Shown here: piece after piece, positions 36,730 to 45,462 of the stretch
Position numbering within the stretch: position 1 is the first letter of the stretch
Layout: every line of letters starts with the position of its first letter
DNA from: Mycobacterium yunnanensis
Lineage (GTDB): Bacteria; Actinomycetota; Actinomycetes; Mycobacteriales; Mycobacteriaceae
Direction of reading: 5' to 3'
Length of the DNA: 64,000 bases
Assembly: GCF_025823185.1 (NCBI RefSeq)
Contig: NZ_JACKVK010000013.1
Location: 62,001 to 126,000, forward strand
The notes under the pieces: model-generated
What the model was told of the DNA's origin: nothing
The model's input: the letters and a program-made list of their open reading frames with translations, nothing else
Databases searched by the model: none
Made by a program: the position numbers and the translations under genes

Positions 36730-37071
36730 ATGACCGCTTCGAGGCTCCACGGCACCGAACCGAACGTCACCGGCCTGGCCGAGACACCGATCGCGGATGC
36801 CGACACCGTCGGCCAGCGGATCATCTTCACCCAGGGTGCGCCCGTCCCACTATCGCGAACCCGGGCCGCCCTGCGCTGGATGCTCGATCACCGACACGTG
36901 CACCTGCCCCACCACGGGCACCTCTCACATCCCGTCCACCTGCCGCATGCCGTCCACCTGCCACACCACGTGCACCTGCCCCACCTGCCGCCGCCCAAGC
37001 CGCAGGACACGGCGTGGCACGCCTCATACGTCGAGCAGGCGCTGATGAGCCGGGAGATGTACCGGCTCTAG
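36730..37071 (+). CDS. Small histidine-rich repeat protein, function unknown
   Basis: 113-aa protein with no recognised domain. Residues 56-85 consist of five hexapeptide repeats of the form x-V-H-L-P-H (HVHLPH, HGHLSH, PVHLPH, AVHLPH, HVHLPH), followed by LPPPKPQ and a C-terminal segment HASYVEQALMSREMYRL. No signal peptide or membrane helix is seen. The dense, regularly spaced His residues suggest binding of Zn, Ni, Cu or Co, but this is inference. It has a strong ribosome site (GGGGGAAGGAAG) and follows the LuxR gene by 109 bp with a palindrome between. Confidence 0.75.
   Translation: MTASRLHGTEPNVTGLAETPIADADTVGQRIIFTQGAPVPLSRTRAALRWMLDHRHVHLPHHGHLSHPVHLPHAVHLPHHVHLPHLPPPKPQDTAWHASYVEQALMSREMYRL
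36895..36984 (+). repeat. Five 18-bp coding repeats (VHLPH hexapeptides)
   Basis: Five consecutive 18-bp units, each coding x-V/G-H-L-P/S-H. The units differ at synonymous and first-residue positions, so they are diverged rather than a fresh slippage product. Confidence 0.85.
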
Positions 37072-37137
37072 GTTCGGCATCGACGACCCGCCCGGTGATG
37101 GCGCTCGCGGGCGACGGGCAGGGCTTACGCTGGCCTG

Positions 37138-37998
37138 GTGACAGACCTGCCCGACCTGCAGGACACCATCATCGTGGCGGCCTTCGAAGGCTGGAACGAC
37201 GCCGGTGACGCGGCCAGTGACGCCCTGGAACACCTCGACGTGATCTGGGAGGCCGACACCATCGTCGAGATCGACGACGAGTCCTATTACGACTATCAGG
37301 TCAACCGCCCGGTGATCCGCCAGATCGACGGCGTGACCCGCGAGCTGGTGTGGCCCTCCATGCGCATATCGCACTGCCGCCCACCCGGCAGCAACCGCGA
37401 CATCGTCCTGATGCACGGCGTCGAGCCCAACATGCGGTGGCGCACGTTCTGCGCCGAGTTGCTGGCCATCGCGGAGAAGCTCAACGTCGAGACCGTCGTG
37501 ATCCTGGGTGCCCTGCTGGCCGACACGCCCCACACCCGGCCGGTGCCCGTCTCGGGGGCGGCCTACTCCCCCGAGTCGGCCAAGTTCTTCGGCCTGGAGG
37601 AGACCCGGTACGAGGGCCCGACCGGCATCGCCGGCGTCTTCCAGGACGCCTGCGTGGCCGCGGGGATTCCCGCTGTCACGTTCTGGGCCGCGGTGCCGCA
37701 CTACGTGTCGCAACCGCCGAACCCCAAGGCGACGGTGGCGTTGCTGCGCCGGGTCGAGGACGTCCTCGACATCGAGGTGCCGCTGGCCGACCTGCCGATT
37801 CAGGCCGAGGAGTGGGAGCAGGCCGTCACCGAGATGACCGCCGACGACGACGAGATCGCCGAGTACGTGCAGTCCCTCGAGGAGCGCGGCGACGCCGAGG
37901 TGGACATGACCGATGCCCTCGGCAAGATCGACGGCGACGCGCTGGCCGCGGAATTCGAGCGGTACCTGCGCCGCCGCGGGCCGGGCTTCCGGGGCTAG
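37138..37998 (+). CDS. PAC2-family protein (Rv2125-like)
   Basis: 286-aa protein of the PAC2 (proteasome assembly chaperone 2-like) family; it corresponds to Rv2125. Family stretches include AAFEGWNDAGDAASDALEHL, ETVVILGALLADTPHTRPVPV and PTGIAGVFQDACVAAGIP. The start is GTG 37138. The archaeal/eukaryotic relatives assist proteasome assembly; a link to the nearby Pup-proteasome genes is tempting but unproven in bacteria. It is convergent with the DUF1254 lipoprotein gene, 4 bp apart. Confidence 0.88.
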   Translation: MTDLPDLQDTIIVAAFEGWNDAGDAASDALEHLDVIWEADTIVEIDDESYYDYQVNRPVIRQIDGVTRELVWPSMRISHCRPPGSNRDIVLMHGVEPNMRWRTFCAELLAIAEKLNVETVVILGALLADTPHTRPVPVSGAAYSPESAKFFGLEETRYEGPTGIAGVFQDACVAAGIPAVTFWAAVPHYVSQPPNPKATVALLRRVEDVLDIEVPLADLPIQAEEWEQAVTEMTADDDEIAEYVQSLEERGDAEVDMTDALGKIDGDALAAEFERYLRRRGPGFRG

Positions 37999-38002
37999 GG
38001 CG

Positions 38003-39466
38003 TCAGGCTGGCACCTTGACGGGTTTCGGGGCCTGCCACTGACCGTCCAGTGCGTCGGGCTTCGGCCAGTAGAGCCGCAGCACCAACCTGAACGGGCCCT
38101 CGGGGGCAGGCAGCCAGTTCGGATCCCGTTCGGGGCCGGGCGAGTCGTGCTGCACGTAGATTGTGAAGCCACCGTCGGCGTCGGGGACCAGCACACGCAG
38201 CATCGAGGAGTTGATCAGGTACCGGTTGATCGGGTTGGCCACCAGCTCGCTGCCGGGTAGCCCGTACATCGTCAACGACCAGAACGCGTTGACGGGCGGC
38301 AGCTGACCCGGGGCGAAGCGGTAGGTGTACCTGTCGGCTCCGGTGAGAGGCGCGCCGGCGGCATCGAAGTTGAAACCCGGGTAGATCGCCTCGGCGGCGG
38401 TGTTGCCGTAGATGCCCAGCACCGCGCCGGCCATCCGATAGAGGTAATTGCCCTTCAGGTCGTCCTTGGTGCCGAAGAGATTGGCCGAGGACACCTTTCC
38501 GGTGTCGATCTCGTTCTTCTGCAGGGCGTCGAATTCGGCCCAGGCGTCGGCCATGCCGTCCTGAACGGCGGCGCGCATCTCGGGGCTGAGCTTCTCGGCG
38601 TCGAACGAACCATCGGGGCCGATGCCGATGGAGGCGAACCGATCCCGCATCGCCTTCTCGGCGGGCAATGTCGGGGTGAACTTCATGACGAAGTTCAGGA
38701 TGTCGAAGAACTGGGGTGAGGTGCGTTCCTGATCAGGGGTCAGGGCAGGGACGAAGTCGATCGCCGGGGCCGGCGGTGGCGGCGGCTGCTCGAGGAAGGT
38801 CGACAGCGGCTCCACGCCGTAGCCGTCCTGAATCCTCTTGACGGCGTCCAGATCTGCCGGCTCGAACAACTGGGTGCGGTAGAGCACCAGCGCCAACTCG
38901 GTGTCGGACCGGATGACCTCGTTGACGCCCGCGGGCTTCTCCCCCGTCCAATTGGGTCCCGCGAGAAGGTATTTGCCACCGCTGTTGCCGGTGGTCCGGC
39001 TGCCCACGTAGGCGAAGTTGGCGGTGTACTGGTCGACGAACTGCAGCGAGAAGTAGCGGTCCTGATCGATCGGCGGGACGGTGAACACGAGGGGCTCGGC
39101 CCGAAGGTCGGCGCCGACGGTGGAATAGGGCGTGTCGGAATTCGGGGTCTGGATCGTCGTGTCGGCAGGGGTGAAGACCCGCGCGGTGTTGTGGACCTCG
39201 TTCCAGCCGCCCTTGTACTCGGCGTCGCCCTCGTCCACGAAGTACGAGTACATGACGCGGTAGTCGTCGACCATCGGGAAGCCGTAGACGTAGGCCTCCT
39301 TGGCGATCGCCCTGGCTTGCTCCGGGCTGACCGACGCGGACTGCGGGGGCGATGACACCGTGCTCGTGGCGGCGGGCTTCTCCCCCTTCGCACATGCCGC
39401 GGCAACGGCGATCAGCACCGCGGCGACACCGACGCGCCCCGCCCGTCTGAGGAACGTCGACTTCAC
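38003..39466 (-). CDS. DUF1254/DUF1214 domain lipoprotein
   Basis: 487-aa exported protein. The N-terminus VKSTFLRRAGRVGVAAVLIA then AVAAAC gives a basic, hydrophobic signal with a probable (weak) lipobox Cys. The DUF1254 region follows (AKEAYVYGFPMVDDYRVMY, TIQTPNSDTPYS, DRYFSLQFVDQYTANF) and the C-terminal DUF1214 region (NAFWSLTMYGLPGSELVANPINRYLI, PNWLPAPEGPFRLVLRLYWPK). The start is GTG 39466. Mycobacterial genomes carry several such proteins; function is not established, a cell-envelope location is inferred. Confidence 0.85.
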   Translation of the reverse strand: MKSTFLRRAGRVGVAAVLIAVAAACAKGEKPAATSTVSSPPQSASVSPEQARAIAKEAYVYGFPMVDDYRVMYSYFVDEGDAEYKGGWNEVHNTARVFTPADTTIQTPNSDTPYSTVGADLRAEPLVFTVPPIDQDRYFSLQFVDQYTANFAYVGSRTTGNSGGKYLLAGPNWTGEKPAGVNEVIRSDTELALVLYRTQLFEPADLDAVKRIQDGYGVEPLSTFLEQPPPPPAPAIDFVPALTPDQERTSPQFFDILNFVMKFTPTLPAEKAMRDRFASIGIGPDGSFDAEKLSPEMRAAVQDGMADAWAEFDALQKNEIDTGKVSSANLFGTKDDLKGNYLYRMAGAVLGIYGNTAAEAIYPGFNFDAAGAPLTGADRYTYRFAPGQLPPVNAFWSLTMYGLPGSELVANPINRYLINSSMLRVLVPDADGGFTIYVQHDSPGPERDPNWLPAPEGPFRLVLRLYWPKPDALDGQWQAPKPVKVPA

Positions 39467-39522
39467 GTCAACATCAAACCACCGCGGTGGTCGACGACCC
39501 CTAAAGCTCGCCGGGCGGGATG

Positions 39523-40410
39523 TCACGTCGGGTTCGGCGTGTTCGACGCCTCGGAGTGGGCGCTCGTCGACCTGCCGAGCGCGACCACTTCGGCATCCAT
39601 CCGCGGCAGCAGGTCGGGCACGACGCGGCGGATGGGGGCCTCGCCGAGGCGAGTGGAGAAGATCGGCTTGACCCACCCCAGCGCACCCACCCAGCCGGGG
39701 CAGTACACCCGGGTCTTGCGCTTCTCGATGCCCGTGACGAACGCCGCGCCGCACTTCTCGACCGAGGTGGTGACGTTCAGTGGGTACGGCAGCTTGGCGA
39801 GCATCTCGCCGAACGTCGTCAGATCGGTCTTCGTGTCACGCACCATCGCCGTGTCCACCCACGACATGTGCGCCGACCCGACGTCGACGCCGTGGTGGGC
39901 GACCTCGAGGCGCAGCGCGTTGGCGAACTGTTCGACGGCGGCCTTGCTGGCGTTGTACGGCGCCAGGCCCGGCGCGGCGGTGAAGGCGGCCAGCGACGAC
40001 ACGATCAGCACGTAGCCCCGGCGTTCGACGAGCGACGGCAGCGTCGCCCGCACGGTGTGGAACACCCCGAGGACGTTGACGTCGAGCAGCCGCTTGAACG
40101 CCACGGGGTCGACCTGCAGCACCGATCCGTAGCTGGCGATGCCGGCGTTGGCGACCACCACGTCGACGCCGCCGAAGCGCTCCGTCGCGCGCTGCGCGGC
40201 GGCCTGCATGGCGGCCAGGTCGCGGACGTCGGCGGTGACGGTCAGCACCCGGTCACCGTCGAGGGTGGCGGAGAAGCGCTCGAGCGCCCCGGCGTCGACG
40301 TCGACGAGCACCAACCGGGCACCCTTGGCGTGCAACCGTCGGGCGACCTCCGCACCGACGCCGGCGGCTCCGCCGGTGATGAACACGACCTTGCCGCTCA
40401 CCGCTGTCAT
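39523..40410 (-). CDS. Short-chain dehydrogenase/reductase (Rv2129c-like)
   Basis: 295-aa classical SDR: cofactor motif FITGGAAGVGAEVAR (TGxxxGxG), NAG motif VVANAGIAS, catalytic Ser in LIVSSLAAF and YNASK (Tyr-Lys). Asp in LVDVD after beta-2 suggests NAD(H) preference. The position next to mshC matches Rv2129c. The C-terminal tail (GRSTSAHSEASNTPNPT) is low complexity. Substrate unknown. Confidence 0.88.
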   Translation of the reverse strand: MTAVSGKVVFITGGAAGVGAEVARRLHAKGARLVLVDVDAGALERFSATLDGDRVLTVTADVRDLAAMQAAAQRATERFGGVDVVVANAGIASYGSVLQVDPVAFKRLLDVNVLGVFHTVRATLPSLVERRGYVLIVSSLAAFTAAPGLAPYNASKAAVEQFANALRLEVAHHGVDVGSAHMSWVDTAMVRDTKTDLTTFGEMLAKLPYPLNVTTSVEKCGAAFVTGIEKRKTRVYCPGWVGALGWVKPIFSTRLGEAPIRRVVPDLLPRMDAEVVALGRSTSAHSEASNTPNPT

Positions 40411-40448
40411 GGGCGGAAAGGTACCTCGTGATCAGAGCAGGGCAGTCC

Positions 40449-41687
40449 TCAGAGCTGAACGCCGAGGAGCGCATCGACTGCCGCGGCGATCCGGCCGGGC
40501 GCCCCGGCGTCGTCCCCACCGAATTCCGTCGCGTCGACGACCCAGCCGTCGACGGCCGCGAGCGCCTTGGGGGTGTCGAGATCGTCGGCGAGGTAGCGGC
40601 GGATCCGGTCGACGACGTCGGTGGCGTCGGGACCGGCGGGCAACGCCGCCGCGGCGCGCCAGCGGGCCAGGCGTTCCTGAGCCTCGGCGAGCACTCCGGC
40701 GTCCCAGGAGCGGTCGGCACGGTAGTGCCCGGCCAGCAAGCCGAGCCGGATGGCGGCGGGGTCGACGCCCTCGGCGCGAAGTGCGGAGACCAGCACCAGG
40801 TTGCCGCGGCTCTTGCTCATCTTGTGGCCGTCGAGCCCGATCATGCCGGCGTGCACGTAGTGCCGGGCGAATCGCCGTTCACCCGTTGCCGATTCGGCGT
40901 GGGCGGCGGAGAACTCGTGATGCGGGAAGATCAGGTCGCTGCCGCCACCCTGGACGTCGAGGTCGGTGCCGATGCGGTCGAGGGCGATCGCGGCGCACTC
41001 GACGTGCCAGCCGGGTCGGCCAGGGCCGAACGGCGACGGCCAACTCGGTTCGTCGGGCCGCTCGGCGCGCCAGAGCAGGGCGTCGAGCGCGTCGCCCTTG
41101 CCTACCCGATCCGGGTCGCCGCCCCGCTCGCCGAACAGCCGCAGCATGGTCTCGCGGTCGTAACCGGACTCGTAGCCGAACTGCGTGGTCGCGTCGGCGC
41201 GGAAGTAGACGTCGGGAAATTCCGCGTCGTCGACGACGTAGGCCGCGCCGCTGGCGAGCAGCTTCTCCACCAGCTCGATCACCTCGGCGATCGCGTCGGT
41301 GGCGGCCACGTAGTCCTGCGGCGGCAGCACCCGCAACGCCGCCATGTCCTCACGGAACAGCTGGGTCTCCCTGGCGCCGAGCTCACGCCAGTCGAGCCCG
41401 TCGCGCGCCGCCCGTTCGAAGAGCGGGTCGTCGACGTCGGTGACGTTCTGGACGTAGTGCACCCGGTGACCGGCGTCCAGCCACGACCGGTAGACCAGGT
41501 CGAAGGTCAGGTACGTCGCCGCGTGACCGAGGTGGGTGGCGTCATACGGGGTGATGCCGCAGACGTACATCGTGGCCGTCTCGCCTGCGGCGACGGGGCG
41601 CACCTGCCCGTCGGCACTGTCGAAGAGGCGCAACGGCGTTCCCTTGCCGGTGAGCTGCGGAACGGTCGGCGCAGGCCACGATTGCAT
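40449..41687 (-). CDS. mshC: Cysteine:1D-myo-inosityl 2-amino-2-deoxy-glucopyranoside ligase MshC
   Basis: ATP-dependent ligase joining cysteine to GlcN-Ins in mycothiol synthesis; 412 aa, the length usual for MshC. It is a paralogue of cysteinyl-tRNA synthetase, with zinc/HIGH-region YVCGITPYDATHLGHAATY, HVECAAIALDRIG and the KMSKSRGN loop, but lacks the C-terminal tRNA-binding domain. ATG 41687 gives MQSWPAPTVPQL, the usual MshC start. It is followed upstream on the same strand by cysQ, as in M. tuberculosis. Confidence 0.97.
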   Translation of the reverse strand: MQSWPAPTVPQLTGKGTPLRLFDSADGQVRPVAAGETATMYVCGITPYDATHLGHAATYLTFDLVYRSWLDAGHRVHYVQNVTDVDDPLFERAARDGLDWRELGARETQLFREDMAALRVLPPQDYVAATDAIAEVIELVEKLLASGAAYVVDDAEFPDVYFRADATTQFGYESGYDRETMLRLFGERGGDPDRVGKGDALDALLWRAERPDEPSWPSPFGPGRPGWHVECAAIALDRIGTDLDVQGGGSDLIFPHHEFSAAHAESATGERRFARHYVHAGMIGLDGHKMSKSRGNLVLVSALRAEGVDPAAIRLGLLAGHYRADRSWDAGVLAEAQERLARWRAAAALPAGPDATDVVDRIRRYLADDLDTPKALAAVDGWVVDATEFGGDDAGAPGRIAAAVDALLGVQL

Positions 41688-41782
41688 GGCACCGACTCTA
41701 GGGGTTGCGTTCAGTTCGGCCTCCGACGGTGGTGGTTCCAAGGGTGCGACAACCGACGGGGCCGATCCATTCCCGAGTCGAG

Positions 41783-42511
41783 TCAGAAGATCGACCGGAT
41801 CGCCTCGAGCAGGGTGTCGGCCAGCTCCGGGCGGCACATCACGAAGTCGGGCAGGTACGGGTCGGGGCGGTTGTAGCGCAGGGGCGAGCCGTCCAGCCGC
41901 GACGCGTGCAGACCTGCGGCCGCCACCACGCCCGCCGGGGCCGCGGAGTCCCATTCGTACTGACCACCGTCGTGGACGTAGGCGTCGACGTCGCCGCGGA
42001 CGACGGCCATCGCCTTGGCCCCCGCCGAACCGATGCCGACCAGCTCCACGTCGAGCAGGTCCCGCAGCCACCACAGCACCGGGGGCGGTCGGTGGCGGCT
42101 GGTCGCGATCCGGATGGGACCCGCCCGGCGCGGCGGTGGCGGCGTCACGGTGTCACTGCGGTACACCTCACCCAACGCGGGCAGCCCGACGACGGCGTCG
42201 GTGACGCCGCCGACCCCGCCCCCGTCGCGCTGCCACAGTGCGATGTGCACCGCCCAGTCGGTGCGCCTCGGCGTCGAGAACTCCCGGGTGCCGTCGACGG
42301 GGTCGACGATCCACACCCGGTCGGCGCCGAGCCGGGAGAGGTCGTCGGCCGCCTCCTCGGACAGGACGGCGTCGTCGGGGCGATGCTCGCGGAGCCGGTC
42401 GAGGATCAGGGTGTTGGCGCGACGGTCCCCGGCGTCGCCGAGGTGGTAGTAGTCGTCGAAGCCGATCTCGGTGCGCAGCGCCACCAACATCCGGCCTGCT
42501 TCGTCGGCCAC
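41783..42511 (-). CDS. cysQ: 3'-phosphoadenosine-5'-phosphate / inositol phosphatase CysQ
   Basis: Mg-dependent, Li-sensitive-type phosphatase fold; Rv2131c orthologue, recycling PAP from sulfate assimilation. Metal ligands are seen in VLSEEAADD, WIVDPVDGTREFS and WDSAAPAGVVAAAGLHASRLDG. From GTG 42511 it has 242 aa, shorter at the N-terminus than the homologue. In-frame sequence upstream to a TAG at 42557-42559 encodes ISPHTSDAALAAE, which looks like the missing N-terminus but has no ATG, GTG or TTG; ATC at 42550, with AGGA shortly before it, is a possible rare start. The TAG is the stop of the upstream GNAT gene. Confidence 0.93.
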   Translation of the reverse strand: MADEAGRMLVALRTEIGFDDYYHLGDAGDRRANTLILDRLREHRPDDAVLSEEAADDLSRLGADRVWIVDPVDGTREFSTPRRTDWAVHIALWQRDGGGVGGVTDAVVGLPALGEVYRSDTVTPPPPRRAGPIRIATSRHRPPPVLWWLRDLLDVELVGIGSAGAKAMAVVRGDVDAYVHDGGQYEWDSAAPAGVVAAAGLHASRLDGSPLRYNRPDPYLPDFVMCRPELADTLLEAIRSIF

Positions 42512-42556
42512 CTCCGCGGCGAGCGCCGCATCGCTGGTGTGAGGACTGATCGGGTC

Positions 42557-43222
42557 CTACTTGGGCGTGGCGCCGGGCGCGCGCACGACCATCGGGACCG
42601 CGGGGAAGTAAGCCGCCATCTCCGAACGGCAGCGGCGCAGGGCAGCGGTGCCGAAGCCACGGTGGCGGTGGTCGGGGTGGATCCACACGCGGACGTTGAC
42701 CTCGCCGCCGACGAGCTCGCCGAAGACCATGCCGACCTTGTCGCCACCCTCCTCGGCGACGAACCAGACCGCATCCTCGTTGGAGACGCGACGAAGCGCG
42801 GCGTTCAGCTCGTCGTCGATGTTGCCCGCGGGTGCACCGGATCCGTCGCCGGTCGCGCCGACGTCGGAGGTCCGCGCGACGAAGAGGTCGCGGTCGCCGT
42901 CGGCGGAGAAGGTACGCAGTGCCAGGCTCTCCCCCGAGCTGGCCGGACGCTCGCCGAGGGTGAACGTCAGTTGCTTGTTGAGGTCTTCGAGCTCGTCGGC
43001 GATCTTGCGCCGCGAATCTCTGGTGAGCTGGTCGAACGAGATCGTCATCACGGCCTCGCCACCCTTGGGCGAGGTGTCGAGCAGTGCCGAGATGGCCTGG
43101 ACGGCCGCGGCGCGGTCATCCGCTTCGACGATCGCGTCGAGCACCTCGTGGCGGCGGTCGAGCGCCTTGGAGAGGGCGTCGGCGATCTCCCTGCGGGCGG
43201 CGGCGCGATCGTGATCAGTCAT
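42557..43222 (-). CDS. GNAT acetyltransferase with GyrA-like N-terminal coiled coil
   Basis: 221-aa two-part protein. Residues about 10-85 (ALSKALDRRHEVLDAIVEA, AVMTISFDQLTRDSRRKI) resemble the coiled-coil tower region of DNA gyrase/topoisomerase IV A subunits, where the equivalent reads ...QAQAILDLRLQKLTG. The C-terminal part is a GNAT domain with acetyl-CoA loop HRHRGFGTAALRRC. It probably acetylates an amine or protein; target unknown. Its TAG stop is in frame with the cysQ N-terminal sequence only a few codons away, so the genes are tightly linked. No homologue is recalled at this spot in M. tuberculosis. Confidence 0.72.
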   Translation of the reverse strand: MTDHDRAAARREIADALSKALDRRHEVLDAIVEADDRAAAVQAISALLDTSPKGGEAVMTISFDQLTRDSRRKIADELEDLNKQLTFTLGERPASSGESLALRTFSADGDRDLFVARTSDVGATGDGSGAPAGNIDDELNAALRRVSNEDAVWFVAEEGGDKVGMVFGELVGGEVNVRVWIHPDHRHRGFGTAALRRCRSEMAAYFPAVPMVVRAPGATPK

Positions 43223-43246
43223 GACGACGAGCGTAGAACACTCGCG

Positions 43247-44086
43247 TCAAAACGCGGGCCACGGGATCGGCCTGCGTCGATCCGGTGACGGCATGACCGG
43301 GTTCTCCAGCAGACCAACGGTTCTGGCGTACAGCGCGTCGATCTCCCGGTTGGTGACGTGCGGGCGCAGCGTCTGATCCAGATTGCCGAGAAGCGCGTCG
43401 CGCAGGCACGCGATGTCGCGCAGGGCCTCGTCCTCGACGGGCTTGCCGGCCCAGCCCCACAGCACCGTGCGCAGTTTGTCCTCGGTGTGCATGCTCACGC
43501 CGTGGTCGACGCCGTAGACGCCGCCGTCGACGCCGGCCAGGATGTGCCCGCCCTTGCGGTCGGCGTTGTTGATGATGACGTCGAACACCGCCATCCGCCG
43601 CAGCCTCGAGTCGTCGGCGTGCACCAGGGTGACCTCGTCACCCGCGTAGTCGTAGGCCTGCAACACCGGCAGGAAACCGGGTGGCACCTCACCGGCGGGC
43701 AGCAGGTCGACCAGGTCGGGGCCGGCCTGGGAGTCGTCGGGCGCCTCGGACTCGTCCAGCACGTCCCCGGGTTGGTCGACCCACCGCTGCACCATCCCGC
43801 GGCCGGCGGGCCCGTCACGAACGACGGTGTGCGGCACCACGTTCCACCCGAGAGCGGCCGACACCAGGTACGCCGACACCTCGCGGCCGGCCAGCGTGCC
43901 GTCGGGAAAGTCCCACAGCGGGGCCTCTCCCGCGACCGGCTTGTAGACGCAATGCACGGTGCGTTCACCGAGAATCGCCTCGCACAGGAACGTGGCGTTG
44001 CTCGCCGAGCGGATGCGGCCGAGGACCGTCAGCGCACCGGAGCGAAGGACTTCGTCGTCGCCGGGGCGCTCAGAAGTCGGGGTCAT
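43247..44086 (-). CDS. SCO1664-family protein (PI3/4-kinase-like fold; Rv2133c-like)
   Basis: 279-aa conserved actinobacterial protein. Kinase-like features are SNATFLCEAILG with VYKPVAGEAPLWDFP, a catalytic-loop-like FDVIINNADRKGGHIL, and a metal-loop-like YGVDHGVSM, as in PI3/PI4-kinase-fold proteins. The start is ATG 44086; its 5' end overlaps the DUF3090 gene by 17 nt. The gene run SCO1664-DUF3090-histidine phosphatase-uppP is conserved from Streptomyces to mycobacteria. Function unproven. Confidence 0.84.
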   Translation of the reverse strand: MTPTSERPGDDEVLRSGALTVLGRIRSASNATFLCEAILGERTVHCVYKPVAGEAPLWDFPDGTLAGREVSAYLVSAALGWNVVPHTVVRDGPAGRGMVQRWVDQPGDVLDESEAPDDSQAGPDLVDLLPAGEVPPGFLPVLQAYDYAGDEVTLVHADDSRLRRMAVFDVIINNADRKGGHILAGVDGGVYGVDHGVSMHTEDKLRTVLWGWAGKPVEDEALRDIACLRDALLGNLDQTLRPHVTNREIDALYARTVGLLENPVMPSPDRRRPIPWPAF

Positions 44087-44657
44087 CGTCGGATTCCGCC
44101 AGCATGCCTCGTCGATAACCGTTGGTACGCACGCAGATGTGTCCCGCCGGGTCCAGCGGTTCGTCACAGAGCGGGCACGGCGGCCGACCCGCGGAGATCA
44201 CGCGATTGGAGCGGGCCGCGAACTCGCGGGCCGACTCCGGCGTCAGGAACACCCGCACCGCGTCGGGCCCGTCCTCGGCGTCGTCGAGCACCACCGACGC
44301 GTCGAATTCGGTCTCCGAGACGGCGAGCAACTCGACCACCACGGTCTCGGCCTCCGAATCCCAGCCCAGGCCCATCGTCCCGACGCGGAACTCGGCGTCG
44401 ACGGGGGTGATCAGCGGGCTGAGGTCCTCGACCTCGGTGGTCTCGGGGGGCACCGGGGTACCGAAGCGGCGGTTGATCTCCAGCAGCAGAGCGGCGATCC
44501 GCTCGGCGAGCACCGCCACCTGTTGCTTCTCCAGGATCACCGACACGACGCGGTCGTCGTGCACGGCCTGAAGGTAGAACGTCCGGTCGCCAGGTTGCCC
44601 GACCGTCCCGGCCACGAAGCGGTCGGGTGAGCGGAAGACGTGAATCGAGCGGGTCAT
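44070..44657 (-). CDS. DUF3090 family protein (Rv2134c-like)
   Basis: 195 aa from ATG 44657 (MTRSIHVFRSPDRFVAGTVG), identical in length to the recalled Rv2134c. The C-terminus CPLCDEPLDPAGHICVRTNGYRR contains a Cys-X2-Cys...Cys set that may bind zinc. It overlaps the SCO1664-type gene, indicating coupled translation and probably a joint function. No enzymatic activity is known. Confidence 0.86.
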   Translation of the reverse strand: MTRSIHVFRSPDRFVAGTVGQPGDRTFYLQAVHDDRVVSVILEKQQVAVLAERIAALLLEINRRFGTPVPPETTEVEDLSPLITPVDAEFRVGTMGLGWDSEAETVVVELLAVSETEFDASVVLDDAEDGPDAVRVFLTPESAREFAARSNRVISAGRPPCPLCDEPLDPAGHICVRTNGYRRGMLAESDDDPDF

Positions 44658-44732
44658 GGCACCTCCCAAAATACCGGTATAGCCACCCCATCCGTAATTC
44701 GAACGGCGACGTGGCGCGTGTGATCGGACGCG

Positions 44733-45410
44733 TCAGTCGGTGGAACCGCCCACCACCGCGTCCCCGGAGGGCTCCGGCTTCGCCAGCAGCGCGGAGGTCA
44801 AGGCGGGGCCGGTGTGGTTGACGTGGAGCACGAAGGGGCGCATCGCGGTGTACCGGATGACGCTCATCGACGCCGGGTCGGCGGTGATGCGCTGGAAGCT
44901 GTCCAGATGGCTGCCGACGGCGTCGGCGATGATCGACTTGATGACGTCACCGTGCGTACAGGCAATCCACAGGACGTCGCCTTCGTGCTGCTCGGCGAGG
45001 GTGCGGTCGTGGTGGCGGATCGCCGCGACCGCCCTGGCCTGAACCTGCGCCAGCCCCTCGCCGTCGGGGAACACCGCGGCGCTGGGCTGCTGCTGGACCA
45101 CCGCCCACAGCGGCTCCTTGACGAGGTCGGCGATCTTGGAGCCGGTCCACGTGCCGTAGTCGACTTCGGAGAGACGGTCCTCGACGACGGGCTCCAGCCC
45201 GAGGGCCGCGGCCAGTGGCGCGACCGTTCGCTCACAGCGCAGAAGCGGCGACCTCACGATCGCCTTGATCGGAAGGTCGGCGACGCGGGCGACGAGCGCA
45301 TCGGCTTGTTCGCGGCCCTTGTCGTCGAGGTCGACACCCTCGGAACGCCCCGCCAGGGTGTGGGCGGTGTTGGAGGTGGAGCGGCCGTGGCGAAGGAGGA
45401 TGACGGTCAT
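44733..45410 (-). CDS. Histidine phosphatase (phosphoglycerate mutase-like; Rv2135c-like)
   Basis: 225-aa histidine-phosphatase superfamily enzyme. The catalytic RHG is in VILLRHGRSTSN at the N-terminus (nucleophilic His8); further conserved parts are RSPLLRCERT, the acid Glu region LSEVDYGTWTG and the second His in ACTHGDV. It acts on a small phosphoester or phosphoprotein; substrate unknown. It lies between DUF3090 and uppP. Confidence 0.88.
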   Translation of the reverse strand: MTVILLRHGRSTSNTAHTLAGRSEGVDLDDKGREQADALVARVADLPIKAIVRSPLLRCERTVAPLAAALGLEPVVEDRLSEVDYGTWTGSKIADLVKEPLWAVVQQQPSAAVFPDGEGLAQVQARAVAAIRHHDRTLAEQHEGDVLWIACTHGDVIKSIIADAVGSHLDSFQRITADPASMSVIRYTAMRPFVLHVNHTGPALTSALLAKPEPSGDAVVGGSTD

Positions 45411-45462
45411 CGGACGGGCCTTGGGTGGGTGGGAGACATCGCCGGGCGGTGGGTGGGAGGCA

